From Tolypothrix campylonemoides VB511288 (lineage in GTDB: Bacteria > Cyanobacteriota > Cyanobacteriia > Cyanobacteriales > Nostocaceae), in the NCBI GenBank assembly GCA_000828075.3, contig JXCB02000027.1:787236-851235 (forward strand): a DNA stretch of 64,000 bases, in the 5' to 3' direction. Shown here piece after piece: positions 1-9,039 of the stretch. Below the pieces are notes generated by a model. It saw only the letters and a list, made by a program, of their open reading frames with translations. It made no database searches and had not been told where the DNA came from. Made by a program: the position numbers and the translations under genes. How positions within the stretch are numbered: the stretch's first letter is position 1; each line of letters starts with the position of its first letter.

Positions 1-377
1 TTATCCACATCTTGGGGAACTTTGAAATAATATTCAACGGGAATCAGAGTTTTGGGGTCACGGTATAATCCAATGTGTCCTACTCTTGCTGATGGTATAA
101 GTTCCAGCATTCCATCCAAAATTCCCTGTCCCGCCCGTTGGATAGAAACAATCACTAGCTTTTTATCTGGCGCAAGCACTGGGGCTTTCATCGGGGCTAG
201 TGGTGTTTTAATCAATTCATGTTTTAGAGGCAAATCTCGGGTAACTTCATAAGCCAACAGTAAGCTAATCTCTTTAATTAAGACTCGAAATTTTGCCGTG
301 GTGGTTTCGGCTTTACGCATGAGCGTCAATTTGTGTTGAATCAACGGATGCTCGATTATTATGACTTGACTGTACAT
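1..377 (-). CDS. upp: Uracil phosphoribosyltransferase, 3' end beyond window
   Basis: Upp joins uracil and PRPP to give UMP. The reading frame opens at an ATG at 377 and stays open to base 1, so about 125 N-terminal residues are visible and the C-terminal PRPP loop is missing. The visible part reads like Upp: an early HPLIQHKLT stretch, then the [15 protein letters not shown] motif, [11 protein letters not shown] and the PVEYYFKVP segment. It lies downstream of the URC4 and URC1 homologues on the same strand, which together form the three known components of URC-type uracil catabolism. A 367-bp repeat-rich gap separates it from URC4, so co-transcription is uncertain. The family call is firm; whether it serves salvage or catabolism here is inference. 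Confidence 0.9.
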   Translation of the reverse strand, partial: MYSQVIIIEHPLIQHKLTLMRKAETTTAKFRVLIKEISLLLAYEVTRDLPLKHELIKTPLAPMKAPVLAPDKKLVIVSIQRAGQGILDGMLELIPSARVGHIGLYRDPKTLIPVEYYFKVPQDVD

Positions 378-399
378 AAGCTCTAAATGTTTTATTATG

Positions 400-735
400 C
401 AACCACAAAACAAGCGACTGGTGAGACCAGTCCTATGCCTCTATGGGAGGAGCTACGAAGCGCGCGTAGCGTCTCCGTGCTTGAGAAAGCGGGTTTCCCA
501 ACAAGCAGAAACTGGCGTTAGCGCTTCGTGTTGGCGCAGCCTGTCCGTCCCTCTTCCGGAGAAGGCACGGTACAGCCGCTCTTGCGTGCCGCAGGCATAG
601 GACTCACCCGAAGGGTATACAATTGTCCGTTCGCTTACCAAGGACACCAAAAAAAGAGGTATCAGTCATTAGCTTTTTGGTCCGTTGCTTTTTCCAAAGC
701 TTATGACTCATAACTAATGACTCATGACTCATGAA
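400..735. repeat. Gene-free repeat-rich stretch between upp and URC4
   Basis: This gap holds GC-rich palindromic pieces of the kind scattered through cyanobacterial intergenic DNA, such as CGAAGCGCGCGTAGCG near 456 and CACCCGAAGGGTATAC near 607. It ends with repeated ATGACTCAT-type words between about 700 and 735. Short open frames run through it on both strands but have no recognisable protein content. I see no gene here. Confidence 0.6.
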
Positions 736-744
736 TGCCCAGAG

Positions 745-2004
745 TTAGAATACAGTGCCGTCGCTTTCTATCTGTATGGGGGGTATACCACCCTTTCTGT
801 GTTGAGCAGCTATTTTTCGCCCCGCTGTCCAAGTTCCACCTTGCAAGATTTTCACCAGTGGCAGTTCTTCAGCACTCATGCCTAATTTTTCGCGTACTGT
901 AGCAGCGATACGATCCAAGAGCATCACTGTTAAGGCACGCCATTCAACTATAACTTCTGATGCAACTGGATGAGGCTTGAGCAAAATTTCTGGATCTTTA
1001 GGGCGCAGGAGTTCCAAATCAAGGCATAACCCGCCATTGCGATATTCTGCTAATCCAGTGAGGGCATCCAAGCCAGTGATTTCCAAACCAAGTTCTTGTA
1101 CAGGCTCTAGCAGAGAATAGGTAAGCCACTGCGACAGCTTGTGAAATGGCACTAAGCCATCATCAGTAACACTTGGGTGAAACCAAACATCACCCAGATT
1201 AATCCCTGCAACCTCAATTCGTCCAGACCAAATATCACCTAGTCCTTCTAGAACTGCATCCAACACTCTGGTAGCAGCTAATCGATTATTGCTAGATTTT
1301 TCTATTAAATATTTAACCAGATTACCTGGACGGGGGTTTTGTTCTCCAAATAAATGAGGTGAAGAAAGTAACGCTTGACCTAATTTTTGCAACAACTGCA
1401 ACCGCCCAGCAATTCCCACCAAAGGATTCTCTGCATTCACACCAAACCCATCTGCCAGTTCTTGTTCTGTTAAGGCTTGCAATCTTTCAGCATCAACTTG
1501 CAAAGGTGCTGTTTGCTTGTCACTAGAAAAAGTTCCATCGCAGAACATTTGGAAACTAGCAACTGCCAAACCTTCAGAACGCCTAAAACTTAGCTGAGTC
1601 CCCCGTTCGCGATAATACCAACGATCGCCCGCGCCCGCATCCAATAACACACTGATCATCGCCAAATCAAACTTGGCACCAGCTTTTTCTAAAGGCGTTA
1701 GTCCAGCTAACTGCTCATCCAACTGAGATAAACGCGGTACACCCCCAGCCTCAAAATGCCGCCAGCGGCTGTGAAAAGGAATTTGCAAATCAGGGTATTG
1801 TTCCTGCATTACCTCAATTACATAATCACCAACATTTGTCAACTGTGTCAAATCGCAACTAAAGTGATGCGACTTACCCTCAACTGCTAACGCAAACAGT
1901 TGCCCACAACGTTCACGGATAGCATGAGGAGAACGCAAATAAGCAACCAACTCTTTGTCATCGGTTCTTGGCGTCCTTCGCGTCTTGGCGGTTCGCATCT
2001 CCAT
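745..2004 (-). CDS. DUF1688 / URC4-like uracil catabolism protein
   Basis: A 419-residue protein recognised as the DUF1688 family (URC4 of yeasts, urg3 of filamentous fungi), needed for URC-type pyrimidine degradation but biochemically poorly defined. Family-like stretches are IPFHSRWRHFEAGG, KFDLAMISVLLDAGAGDRW and GLAVASFQMFCDG in the N-terminal half, and GGLCLDLELLRPKDP and VIVEWRALTVMLLDRIA near the end. It sits between the URC1-like gene upstream and upp downstream, all on the minus strand, the neighbourhood expected for this pathway. The first dozen residues (MRTAKTRRTPR) are encoded by a copy of a dispersed CGCCAAG-type repeat, so the true start may have been supplied by repeat DNA or may be an internal TTG. 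Confidence 0.85.
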   Translation of the reverse strand: MEMRTAKTRRTPRTDDKELVAYLRSPHAIRERCGQLFALAVEGKSHHFSCDLTQLTNVGDYVIEVMQEQYPDLQIPFHSRWRHFEAGGVPRLSQLDEQLAGLTPLEKAGAKFDLAMISVLLDAGAGDRWYYRERGTQLSFRRSEGLAVASFQMFCDGTFSSDKQTAPLQVDAERLQALTEQELADGFGVNAENPLVGIAGRLQLLQKLGQALLSSPHLFGEQNPRPGNLVKYLIEKSSNNRLAATRVLDAVLEGLGDIWSGRIEVAGINLGDVWFHPSVTDDGLVPFHKLSQWLTYSLLEPVQELGLEITGLDALTGLAEYRNGGLCLDLELLRPKDPEILLKPHPVASEVIVEWRALTVMLLDRIAATVREKLGMSAEELPLVKILQGGTWTAGRKIAAQHRKGGIPPIQIESDGTVF

Positions 2005-2165
2005 TCTTACTGACTCCTATATCGATACACCCCTACTTATGGGGAGATAAGGAGGATGAGGAAGACAAGGGAGAGGGCAAGACGCACGGGAGAGTTTTTT
2101 TGAGGAATTCCCCTTTGTCCCCGTGTCTGGGTGTCCCTTTCTTTGTCCCCCTTATCCCCTTGAAC

Positions 2166-3425
2166 TCAATCTACTAAAGAACGTCCCTTGACCGCAGCTA
2201 AACTGTCAGCATCCAACACCTCTCCTGTGGTGTAATAACCGGCTGCTTTCTTCGCCTCTATCTCCACCCGCGCATCTTGGGGAATCAACTCTTCTGGAAT
2301 TGGTATTCGTTCGACAATCTCAATTCCCGACTGAGTAATGGCGTTGTACTTCATATTACTCATTGATACCATACGGTCAATACGGGTAATGCCCAACCAG
2401 TGCAACACATCGGGCATCAGTTCTTGGAATCGCATATCTTCCACGCCCGCCACACATTCAGTGCGGGCAAAGTAGGAATCAGCGCGATCGCCACCCTCTT
2501 GACGCTTGCGGGCATTGTAAACCAGGAATTTCGTCACCTCTCCCAAAGCACGCCCTTCCTTACGGCAGTAGACAATGACACCAGCACCACCTTCTTGTGC
2601 CGTTTGTACGCAAACTTCTATACCATGTACTAAGTAAGGGCGACAGGTGCAAATATCTGAGCCAAACACATCAGACCCGTTACATTCATCATGTACGCGT
2701 ACTGCTAAGGGTTTATCGGGGTCAGTCAGGGCTGCGATATCTCCGATAATATACACAGTCACACCTCCGATTGGCGGCAAAAATACTTCCAAATCAGATC
2801 GCGTCACTAAATCTGGGAACATTCCCCCAGTTTGTTCAAATAAAGCGCGACGTAACTCCCCTTCGGTGATTTGGAAGCGTTTGGCAATTCCTGGTAAGTA
2901 CCAAACTGGTTCAATTGCGGCTTTAGTGACCACTAAATCGCCACCAGGTTTCATAATCTTGCCATCAACCTGCAAGCGTCCTTTTGCCACCGCTTCTTGT
3001 AATTCAGGTAAGTTGATGTGCGCGTTTGTGATGGCGATCGTGGGACGAATGTCATATCCCTGTGCAAAGTATGATGCAAAGACCTCACCAACCATCGCCC
3101 CAAACGGGTCAAGCGAGACAATTTTATCTGGCTCGTACCAGCTTGGGTGTGGTCCAATGTATTCTACTGGAGATGTGTTGGTAAGATCTGCCCTGTGATC
3201 TGACTGAAGTGCCCCGCTAGCCACCGCTAATGCCCTGTAAATCGCATAACCACCAGAGTGGGTGCCAATCACGTTGCGGTGTGCCTGCTTAAGGAGCGTA
3301 GCAATTACTGGACCGCGTTGCATTGGATCAGCTGCTCCCCATTGGATGGGAATCGGTTTAGGACCAAAGCGACTGGGATGCGAAGTGAGAACAATATGCC
3401 TGGAAACGCTTTTTTGCTTTGGCAT
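2166..3425 (-). CDS. GTP cyclohydrolase II-like protein of the URC1 type
   Basis: A 419-residue member of the RibA/GTP cyclohydrolase II superfamily. The zinc-site cysteines are present in VRVHDEC and GSDICTCRP (about C248, C259, C261), matching the HSEC and RCDCG pattern of RibA, and a GRALGEVTKF segment follows where RibA has its GRG motif. A long N-terminal region of about 190 residues that RibA lacks, with HPSWYEPDKIVSLDPFGAMV, places it in the URC1 branch. URC1 proteins are essential for uracil catabolism through a ring-opening route in yeasts; the bacterial version is assigned by homology. The DUF1688 gene lies 161 bp downstream and upp after that, supporting a pathway role over riboflavin synthesis. 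Confidence 0.88.
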   Translation of the reverse strand: MPKQKSVSRHIVLTSHPSRFGPKPIPIQWGAADPMQRGPVIATLLKQAHRNVIGTHSGGYAIYRALAVASGALQSDHRADLTNTSPVEYIGPHPSWYEPDKIVSLDPFGAMVGEVFASYFAQGYDIRPTIAITNAHINLPELQEAVAKGRLQVDGKIMKPGGDLVVTKAAIEPVWYLPGIAKRFQITEGELRRALFEQTGGMFPDLVTRSDLEVFLPPIGGVTVYIIGDIAALTDPDKPLAVRVHDECNGSDVFGSDICTCRPYLVHGIEVCVQTAQEGGAGVIVYCRKEGRALGEVTKFLVYNARKRQEGGDRADSYFARTECVAGVEDMRFQELMPDVLHWLGITRIDRMVSMSNMKYNAITQSGIEIVERIPIPEELIPQDARVEIEAKKAAGYYTTGEVLDADSLAAVKGRSLVD

Positions 3426-3842
3426 AGTCGTTTCTTTTTCTCTTACTTTTTATCAATTCTTAGTCATTAGCGATTTCTCTACAACTAGCAAAGAGTTGTG
3501 ACTTGTAAAAGTATGCCATACTAATGACCCATCACTAATGACTCTAAATATCGAATCATAGAGCGATCGTATTGCAGGCTACAGAAGATAGTAAATTAAT
3601 TGCTAATTTTTAATTTCATTGTTCCTTTGTTCAAAGCAATGACTGCTGTGGCATTTTTGGAATTTCTGAAATTTTACCCAGCAACGCCAGTTGCCATCAG
3701 GCAAACCTCCTGTGAGATTTCTGTGTTGCACGTATTGGGTTCTTGGTACGAGAGCGATCAGAATTTTTTAGTAATTAATTAGATCATTTAGATAATAATG
3801 TGCGAAATTTGATCCAAAGTAACTATCACCGACCTTGAATTC
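3426..3842. other. Intergenic region without a recognised gene
   Basis: About 400 bp between the URC1-like gene and the divergent TPR gene. It contains short CTAATGAC/CATCACTAATGAC repeats near 3520-3545. One 60-codon open frame (3600-3782) has no features that suggest a real protein. Promoters for both flanking genes must lie here, but I cannot pick convincing -35/-10 boxes. Confidence 0.5.
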
Positions 3843-4313
3843 ATGGATTCTTTATTTATCGATTCCTTACTTGAAGACTTGAAAAATCCCGAGCAAACAG
3901 TCCGCGACCAGGCGACCAGAAAAATCTGGCATATCTGGTTTCAACAAAAGGGAGTTCATGGACTGTCCATGATTGAACGCAGTCAAAAGTTAATGGATTC
4001 TGGAGAAATAGCTGAAGCCGAAGCTTTGCTGACAGAACTTATTAACGACCAACCAGATTTTGCTGAAGCTTGGAATCGCCGAGCTTTTCTTTATTATACC
4101 ATCGGAGAGTATTCAAAATCTCTCATAGACTGTCAAATGGTCATCCAAATCAATCCAGTACATTTCGGCGCACTTCACGGTCTAGGCTTGTGTTATGTCG
4201 CGATGGGAGACTATGTTGAAGCTATCAGAGCATTTCACCGTGCTTTGGAGATTCAGCCTTATTCTCAAGTCAATCAAAAATTGATTTTAGAATGCACTTT
4301 CCGATTGAACTAA
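3843..4313 (+). CDS. Small TPR-repeat protein
   Basis: A 156-residue soluble protein. Residues about 50-150 carry tandem tetratricopeptide repeats: AEALLTELINDQPDFAEAWN, then FLYYTIGEYSKSLIDCQMVI, then GLCYVAMGDYVEAIRAFHRA with ALEIQP. TPRs mediate protein-protein contacts, so this is probably an adaptor; the partner is unknown. There is no signal peptide or membrane segment. The N-terminal 45 residues (LLEDLKNPEQTVRDQATRKI, WFQQKG) form a helical lead-in. This pattern is common in cyanobacterial small TPR proteins. It stands between the uracil cluster (opposite strand) and an FAD oxidase gene 108 bp downstream. No specific function can be given. Confidence 0.8.
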   Translation: MDSLFIDSLLEDLKNPEQTVRDQATRKIWHIWFQQKGVHGLSMIERSQKLMDSGEIAEAEALLTELINDQPDFAEAWNRRAFLYYTIGEYSKSLIDCQMVIQINPVHFGALHGLGLCYVAMGDYVEAIRAFHRALEIQPYSQVNQKLILECTFRLN

Positions 4314-4349
4314 GACTAGGAGGCTAGAAAGCAAAATCTTTAAATTTTT

Positions 4350-4402
4350 TCACGCAAAGGCGCAAAGAATCTCTTAGCGTCTTAGCGTCTTTGCGCGAAA
4401 AT
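4350..4402. repeat. Palindromic dispersed repeat
   Basis: The left part CACGCAAAGGCGCAAAG and the right part TCTTTGCGCG form an imperfect inverted repeat around TTAGCGTCTTAGCG. Similar words are common between cyanobacterial genes. It lies just upstream of the FAD oxidase start and may fold as a hairpin in the mRNA. Confidence 0.6.
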
Positions 4403-4420
4403 AAAAGAAAATTTTAAACT

Positions 4421-5806
4421 ATGACCACAACACCCGTAAAATCATTTGACTTAGATGCCCTCACCACTTCCTTAGAAGGCATTGAAATTATTACCGACCC
4501 TACACAAGTCGCAAAATTATCCCAAGATTACCACACCTTCAGCCCAGTACTCGTACCCAAACTTGAAGGAAAAATCGGGGATCTAGTTGTGCGTCCTGCG
4601 AACCAACAAGAAGTGTTAAAAGTAGCAGCAGCTTGCGTAAAACACAGAGTACCCGTCACAGTGCGCGGTGCAGGAACGGGAAATTACGGGCAATGCGTAC
4701 CGTTACATGGAGGCGTCATTATAGATATGACGCGAATGCAGGAGATACGCTGGGTGAAGCCAGGAGTCGCGCGGGTTGAAGCTGGGGTAAAGTTGGCAGC
4801 GTTGGATAAAAAAGCACGGGAAATAGGCTGGGAAATGCGGATGGCACCCTCAACTTATCGCACAGCGACGATTGCCGGATTTGTAGCAGGTGGTAGCGGC
4901 GGAATTGGGTCGATACAGTATGGTTTGTTGGGCGATCGCGGCAATCTTCTAGCTTTACAAGTCGTGACAATGGAAGATGAACCGCGTGTCATTGAACTGC
5001 GCGGCGACGACGTGCAAAAAGTCAACCATGCTTGGGGCATCAATGGCATTATTACTGAAGTCGAAATCCCATTGGGACCAGCTTACCCTTGGGCAGAAGT
5101 GATTGTTACCTTCCCAGAATTTATGGCGGCGGCAAGCTTTGGTCAAGCTTTAGCCAATGCCGATGGGATGATTAAGAAAGAGATTAGCATTTTTGCATCC
5201 CCAATTCCACAGTATTTTGCACCTCTACGAGAGTATATTCCTGATGGAACTCACGCCGCTTTACTGATGCTTGCCGAACCGAGTTTAGAATTATTGCCTG
5301 GGTTAGTACAGCAATATGGTGGCAAAATTACATATCAAAAACCTGCACAGGAAGCAGGAAAAGGGACGCACTTAGGAGAATTTACTTGGAACCACACCAC
5401 CTTACACGCCCGGACTGTAGATACTTCGATCACCTACTTGCAAAGTATATTCCCTGCTGATAAAAATTTGCAACTAGTAGAGGATTTGTATCATCACTTT
5501 GGCGATGAGGTGATGATGCATTTGGAATTTATTCGAGTCAACGGTGCGATCGCTCCTGCGGCTTTGCAACTTGTGCGCTACTCTACAGAGGAACGCCTCA
5601 ATGAAATTATCCGCTATCACGAAGAGCGCGGTGTGTTTATTGCCAATCCCCACACATATATTATTGAAGACGGTGGGAGAAAAGTTATTGATCCAGAACA
5701 GTTAAAGTTTAAGGAAATGGTTGACCCCTATGGATTGATGAATCCTGGTAAGAGCAAAGTGCTGGAATTTAAAATATCCCCTACGGGTACGCGAAGCGAA
5801 GCGTGA
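4421..5806 (+). CDS. FAD-linked oxidase (GlcD/FAD_binding_4 type)
   Basis: A 461-residue flavoprotein of the PCMH-type FAD-binding oxidoreductase family. The FAD site is seen at residues about 65-210: VVRPANQQEVLKVAAACV, then the pyrophosphate-binding TVRGAGTGNYGQ, GVIIDMTRM, and VAGGSGGIGSIQYG. The C-terminal part ends with the family-like NPGK motif (YGLMNPGKSKVL). Relatives oxidise 2-hydroxy acids such as glycolate or D-lactate, but the substrate here cannot be read from the sequence. It is probably cytosolic: no signal peptide is seen. The last residues (PTGTRSEA and stop) are encoded by a REP-like CTACGGGTACGCGAAGC sequence, so the natural C-terminus has been replaced or extended by repeat DNA. 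Confidence 0.85.
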   Translation: MTTTPVKSFDLDALTTSLEGIEIITDPTQVAKLSQDYHTFSPVLVPKLEGKIGDLVVRPANQQEVLKVAAACVKHRVPVTVRGAGTGNYGQCVPLHGGVIIDMTRMQEIRWVKPGVARVEAGVKLAALDKKAREIGWEMRMAPSTYRTATIAGFVAGGSGGIGSIQYGLLGDRGNLLALQVVTMEDEPRVIELRGDDVQKVNHAWGINGIITEVEIPLGPAYPWAEVIVTFPEFMAAASFGQALANADGMIKKEISIFASPIPQYFAPLREYIPDGTHAALLMLAEPSLELLPGLVQQYGGKITYQKPAQEAGKGTHLGEFTWNHTTLHARTVDTSITYLQSIFPADKNLQLVEDLYHHFGDEVMMHLEFIRVNGAIAPAALQLVRYSTEERLNEIIRYHEERGVFIANPHTYIIEDGGRKVIDPEQLKFKEMVDPYGLMNPGKSKVLEFKISPTGTRSEA

Positions 5807-5835
5807 AACTCCTCCGCAGCAGGTACATAATTAAC

Positions 5836-5895
5836 AAACCACAGATAAACACCGATAAAAATTTATCTGTGTTCATCTGTGTCCATCTGTGGTTT
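5836..5895. repeat. Dispersed inverted repeat, CACAGAT family
   Basis: The arms AAACCACAGAT and ATCTGTGGTTT bracket a 60-bp unit containing ATCTGTGTTCATCTGTG. Related copies occur at 20438-20513 and, degraded, at about 58970-59047. It lies between the FAD oxidase and rtcA and could act as a bidirectional hairpin, though no U-tract terminator is evident. Confidence 0.7.
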
Positions 5896-5951
5896 GATTC
5901 AAAAATCGTCGGGACAATCCAAAATTTAAAATACAAAATCCCAAATTGTCC

Positions 5952-6998
5952 ATGATTCACATCGACGGTTCCTACGGAGAAGGAGGCGGGCAAATTCTCC
6001 GTACCTCCCTAAGTCTAGCTGCGATTACTGGTCACTCAATACGGATCGGGAACATCCGCGCCGGACGTCCAAAGCCGGGACTTGCAGCACAACACTTGAC
6101 AGCAGTTCGCGCCGCTGCTGCAATTTGCAACGCCAAAGTGCAAGGGGATGCTTTGGGTTCGACGACACTGGAGTTTATTCCTGGTAGTGCTGTACAAGCG
6201 GGAAATTATACCTTTGATGTCAGTGAAGCGCGGGAAGGCGGTTCGGCTGGTGCTGTGGGTTTAGTGTTGCAGACTGTTCTCTTACCTTTGGTACTGGCAA
6301 CAGGTGACTCTCAGGTGATACTGAAGGGTGGAACTCACGTTACCCACAGCCCTTCGGTGACTTATATTCAAGAAGTTTATTTACCAACTGTGCAACGCAT
6401 GGGTGTGCAAGTTGAGGTGGAACTGAAGGCTTGGGGGTGGTATCCCCAAGGTGGTGGAGAAGTGCAGTTGTTAATAAGTGGTGGTAGCATTGGCGGGATC
6501 AACTTAATGGAACGTGGCGACTTGCAACAGGTGCGGGGGTTAGCAGTCGTCACGGAATTACCTTCTCACATTCCCCAGAGGATGGCGAGTCGTGCTGAGA
6601 ATGTGTTGCGTGAAGCCGAATTGAAACCATCTGTGCAGCCATTGCGAGCAAAAGGTGTCGCACCAGGGGCGGGTTTGTTTCTCACTGCTGAGTACGAGAA
6701 TAGCTTAGCTGGGTTTGGTGCGTTAGGGCGCATTGGTTTGGCAGCGGAAAAAGTCGCAGATATGGCTTGCGAGGAACTGTTGAAGTTTCATGAGACAGGC
6801 GCACCTGTAGATGAACATTTAGCTGATCAGTTATTATTACCAGCGGCTTTGGCATCAACGAGGAGTGAGTACCGAGTGCCTGAAGTGACTGGGCACTTGA
6901 CGACGAATGCTTGGGTTATCGAGCAATTTGGGCTGGCGCGGGTTAAGGTGGATGAGGTTGAGAAGAGGGTGGTGGTGGAACCGTTAAACGTTAACTAG
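5952..6998 (+). CDS. rtcA: RNA 3'-terminal phosphate cyclase
   Basis: RtcA converts RNA 3'-phosphate ends to 2',3'-cyclic phosphates using ATP. The protein begins with the hallmark IDGSYGEGGGQILRTSL and continues with IRAGRPKPGLAAQHL, GGTHVTHSPS, and the region around the AMP-accepting histidine, GAPVDEHLADQLLLPAAL. About 348 residues is normal for the family. The ATG at 5952 is preferred over the in-frame TTG at 5946 because the family starts with a short lead before IDGS. No rtcB or RtcR regulator is beside it in this window. The glycosyltransferase gene starts about 50 bp downstream and may be co-transcribed. Confidence 0.95.
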   Translation: MIHIDGSYGEGGGQILRTSLSLAAITGHSIRIGNIRAGRPKPGLAAQHLTAVRAAAAICNAKVQGDALGSTTLEFIPGSAVQAGNYTFDVSEAREGGSAGAVGLVLQTVLLPLVLATGDSQVILKGGTHVTHSPSVTYIQEVYLPTVQRMGVQVEVELKAWGWYPQGGGEVQLLISGGSIGGINLMERGDLQQVRGLAVVTELPSHIPQRMASRAENVLREAELKPSVQPLRAKGVAPGAGLFLTAEYENSLAGFGALGRIGLAAEKVADMACEELLKFHETGAPVDEHLADQLLLPAALASTRSEYRVPEVTGHLTTNAWVIEQFGLARVKVDEVEKRVVVEPLNVN

Positions 6999-7047
6999 TT
7001 AATTGGGGTACGATTATGCAAACGATGCTGATCAAGAGGCTATCATA

Positions 7048-8313
7048 GTGAGCCGAATTGTTGTTACCACGTTAGGAACTCTTGGCGATCTACATCCTAT
7101 GATTGCGATCGCGCTGGAATTGCGGCAACGCGGTCATGATGTTGTATTCGTAACACACAAAGAGTATCAATCCAAGATTGAAGCGTTGAAATTTGAGTTT
7201 CATCGAATGCGCCCCGATTTCACTGCACTGGACAATCCAGAAGAAATGGCACGGATGATGGATCTGAAAACAGGTCAAGAGTACATGGTGCGTCAGTGGG
7301 CTAATCCAAATTTACGCCAGATGTATACGGACTTGCTGAACGTTGCGAAGACAGCAGATTTTATCTTTTCAGGGGAAGGTGTAATCGCAACTCCACTGGT
7401 GGCAGAGAAACTCAAAATGCGATGGGCATCCAGTGCAATGGTTCCCATGTCATTTTTCTCGGCTTACGACCTGTCCGTTTTAGCGCCATTTCCTGCTTTG
7501 GCGAACCTGTATAGGTTTGGTCTGACTGTGAATCGAGGCATTGTCACTTTTGCTAAATTTGTCAGTAATTCTTGGGCAGAACCGATTCGTCAACTTCGCC
7601 GTGAACTCGGATTATCGCCGCTCAAGGGCAATCCCTTGATTGACAGCAAGTTCTCCCCCTACCTTGTTGTTGCGCTGTTTTCCTCTGTTTTAGCAAAGCC
7701 TCAACCGGACTGGGCTGCAAATACTGTAGTAGCAGGCTTCACGTTCTATGATGGGACGCAAGGCAAAGCAGAGCTGACTCCAGAGCTAAAGGAGTTTTTG
7801 GATGCAGGTGAGCCGCCGATTGTCTTCACTCTTGGATCAGCCGCCGTGATGGACGCTGGCAACTTTTACCAGGAAAGCATCCAAGCCGCAAAGCGCCTTA
7901 ATCGCCGTGCTGTTTTGTTGATTGGCAACAATACACCTCCAGAGAATCTTTCAGCAGATATTGTAGCTGTCAAGTATGTGCCGTATTCTCAGATTTTTCC
8001 TCAGGCTTGTGCGATCGTGCATCACGGCGGAATTGGGACCACGGCTCAAGCATTACGCGCGGGTCGTCCAACCTTAATTATGCCCTACAGCCATGACCAA
8101 CCGGACAACGCCGCACGAGTTGAACGGTTAGGAACATCTCGTACGATTCCCCGTAAGCAGTATTTCGCGTCACGGGTAGCCAAGGAGTTATGTGAGTTGT
8201 TGGAAAATCCTAGTTATGCAACTAAAGCATCAGAAGTCGGACATATTATCCAAGCAGAAAACGGGGTTAGTGCTGCGAGTGATGCAATAGAAAAACAGCT
8301 TCAAGCAGTTTAA
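7048..8313 (+). CDS. UDP-glycosyltransferase-like protein (GT1/GT28 type)
   Basis: A 421-residue GT-B glycosyltransferase. The N-terminal domain starts with RIVVTTLGTLGDLHPMIAIA, as in macrolide and sterol glycosyltransferases. The C-terminal nucleotide-sugar site reads PPIVFTLGSAAV, VKYVPYSQIFPQACAIVHHG and GIGTTAQALRAGRPTLIMPY followed by HDQPDNAARV, the UGT signature. The start is placed at GTG 7048 (MSRIVVTT) because homologues begin there; the frame is open from an upstream GTG at 7003. The acceptor is unknown: sterol, lipid or natural product are all possible. No membrane segment is evident. It follows rtcA closely on the same strand without an obvious functional link. Confidence 0.85.
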   Translation: MSRIVVTTLGTLGDLHPMIAIALELRQRGHDVVFVTHKEYQSKIEALKFEFHRMRPDFTALDNPEEMARMMDLKTGQEYMVRQWANPNLRQMYTDLLNVAKTADFIFSGEGVIATPLVAEKLKMRWASSAMVPMSFFSAYDLSVLAPFPALANLYRFGLTVNRGIVTFAKFVSNSWAEPIRQLRRELGLSPLKGNPLIDSKFSPYLVVALFSSVLAKPQPDWAANTVVAGFTFYDGTQGKAELTPELKEFLDAGEPPIVFTLGSAAVMDAGNFYQESIQAAKRLNRRAVLLIGNNTPPENLSADIVAVKYVPYSQIFPQACAIVHHGGIGTTAQALRAGRPTLIMPYSHDQPDNAARVERLGTSRTIPRKQYFASRVAKELCELLENPSYATKASEVGHIIQAENGVSAASDAIEKQLQAV

Positions 8314-8432
8314 AGCTTGTCGTCAGTACCAGTAGCCCAACAAGTCGATGATTTCTCTTTTGTTACTACGGGCAGAGTGTGGTCTAAACAAATGAAAACT
8401 GCTGTAACTAAATTTTGTCAGCAGTTGTTTTT

Positions 8433-8523
8433 AGGACTTACGCACAGTCTACGAATTCTTGGCGTTCTTGGCGTCTTGGCGGTTCGATAAATTAACCTTT
8501 TTTGTGATTTTTGCGTAAGTCCT
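8433..8523. mobile_element. MITE-like element with GGACTTACGCA ends
   Basis: Perfect 12-bp terminal inverted repeats AGGACTTACGCA and TGCGTAAGTCCT enclose about 67 bp without coding capacity. The interior carries CTTGGCG words related to other dispersed repeats here. A second element with the same ends and nearly the same length lies at 11934-12027, with related interior words in reverse orientation. It sits in the convergent space between the glycosyltransferase and ruvC. Confidence 0.7.
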
Positions 8524-8547
8524 GGTTTTATCCAACCTTTGTACAAC

Positions 8548-9039
8548 CTAACTCCCAAACCACGCCGTCAGCGCCACCGCCAATGCATCGGCGGCGTCAT
8601 CTGGCTTAGGAATGGCATCCAAATTCAACTCCCGCGCCACTGCTTCCTGGACTTCGTGTTTGTCAGCATTACCATATCCCGTTAACGCTTGTTTAATTTG
8701 GGCAGGGGTAAATTCTACAGTCGGTAAGTTATGCTGTGCCAATACCAACATGACAACTCCCCGCGCTTGTGCTACGAGGATAGTATTTGCCATACGATAG
8801 AAGAAGAGTTTTTCAATTGCTACCAACTCAGGTTGAAACTCTTTGATCAGGGTGTGCAAATCGTCGTACAACGTACATAGCCGCTGTCCCACTTCCGTGC
8901 CAGCTGGCGTATTAACAACACCGAAATCTAGTAGGCTTACTGAATCATGTTGCACACTGTTTTGATTTTTTTCGCATATGATCGCCCCAAATCCTAAAAT
9001 TGCCAGTCCTGGATCTATTCCTAAAATTCGCTGTTCCAT
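8548..9039 (-). CDS. ruvC: Holliday junction resolvase RuvC
   Basis: RuvC cuts four-way DNA junctions during recombination. The first acidic residue is in [15 protein letters not shown], a glutamate in LVAIEKLFF follows, and the C-terminal pair lies in [17 protein letters not shown], completing the DEDD-type active site. The [14 protein letters not shown] and [10 protein letters not shown] stretches are typical. The start is set at ATG 9039 ([11 protein letters not shown]), giving about 163 residues; an in-frame GTG lies eight codons upstream. It is divergent from yvcK across 173 bp. Confidence 0.95.
   Translation of the reverse strand: MEQRILGIDPGLAILGFGAIICEKNQNSVQHDSVSLLDFGVVNTPAGTEVGQRLCTLYDDLHTLIKEFQPELVAIEKLFFYRMANTILVAQARGVVMLVLAQHNLPTVEFTPAQIKQALTGYGNADKHEVQEAVARELNLDAIPKPDDAADALAVALTAWFGS

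Noticed and set aside
397..713. Three short frames in the gap between upp and the DUF1688 gene
   Set aside because: The sequence is palindromic repeat DNA and the products have no protein-like features.
2647..3198. 183-codon plus-strand frame
   Set aside because: Complementary to the well-supported URC1-like gene; a shadow frame.
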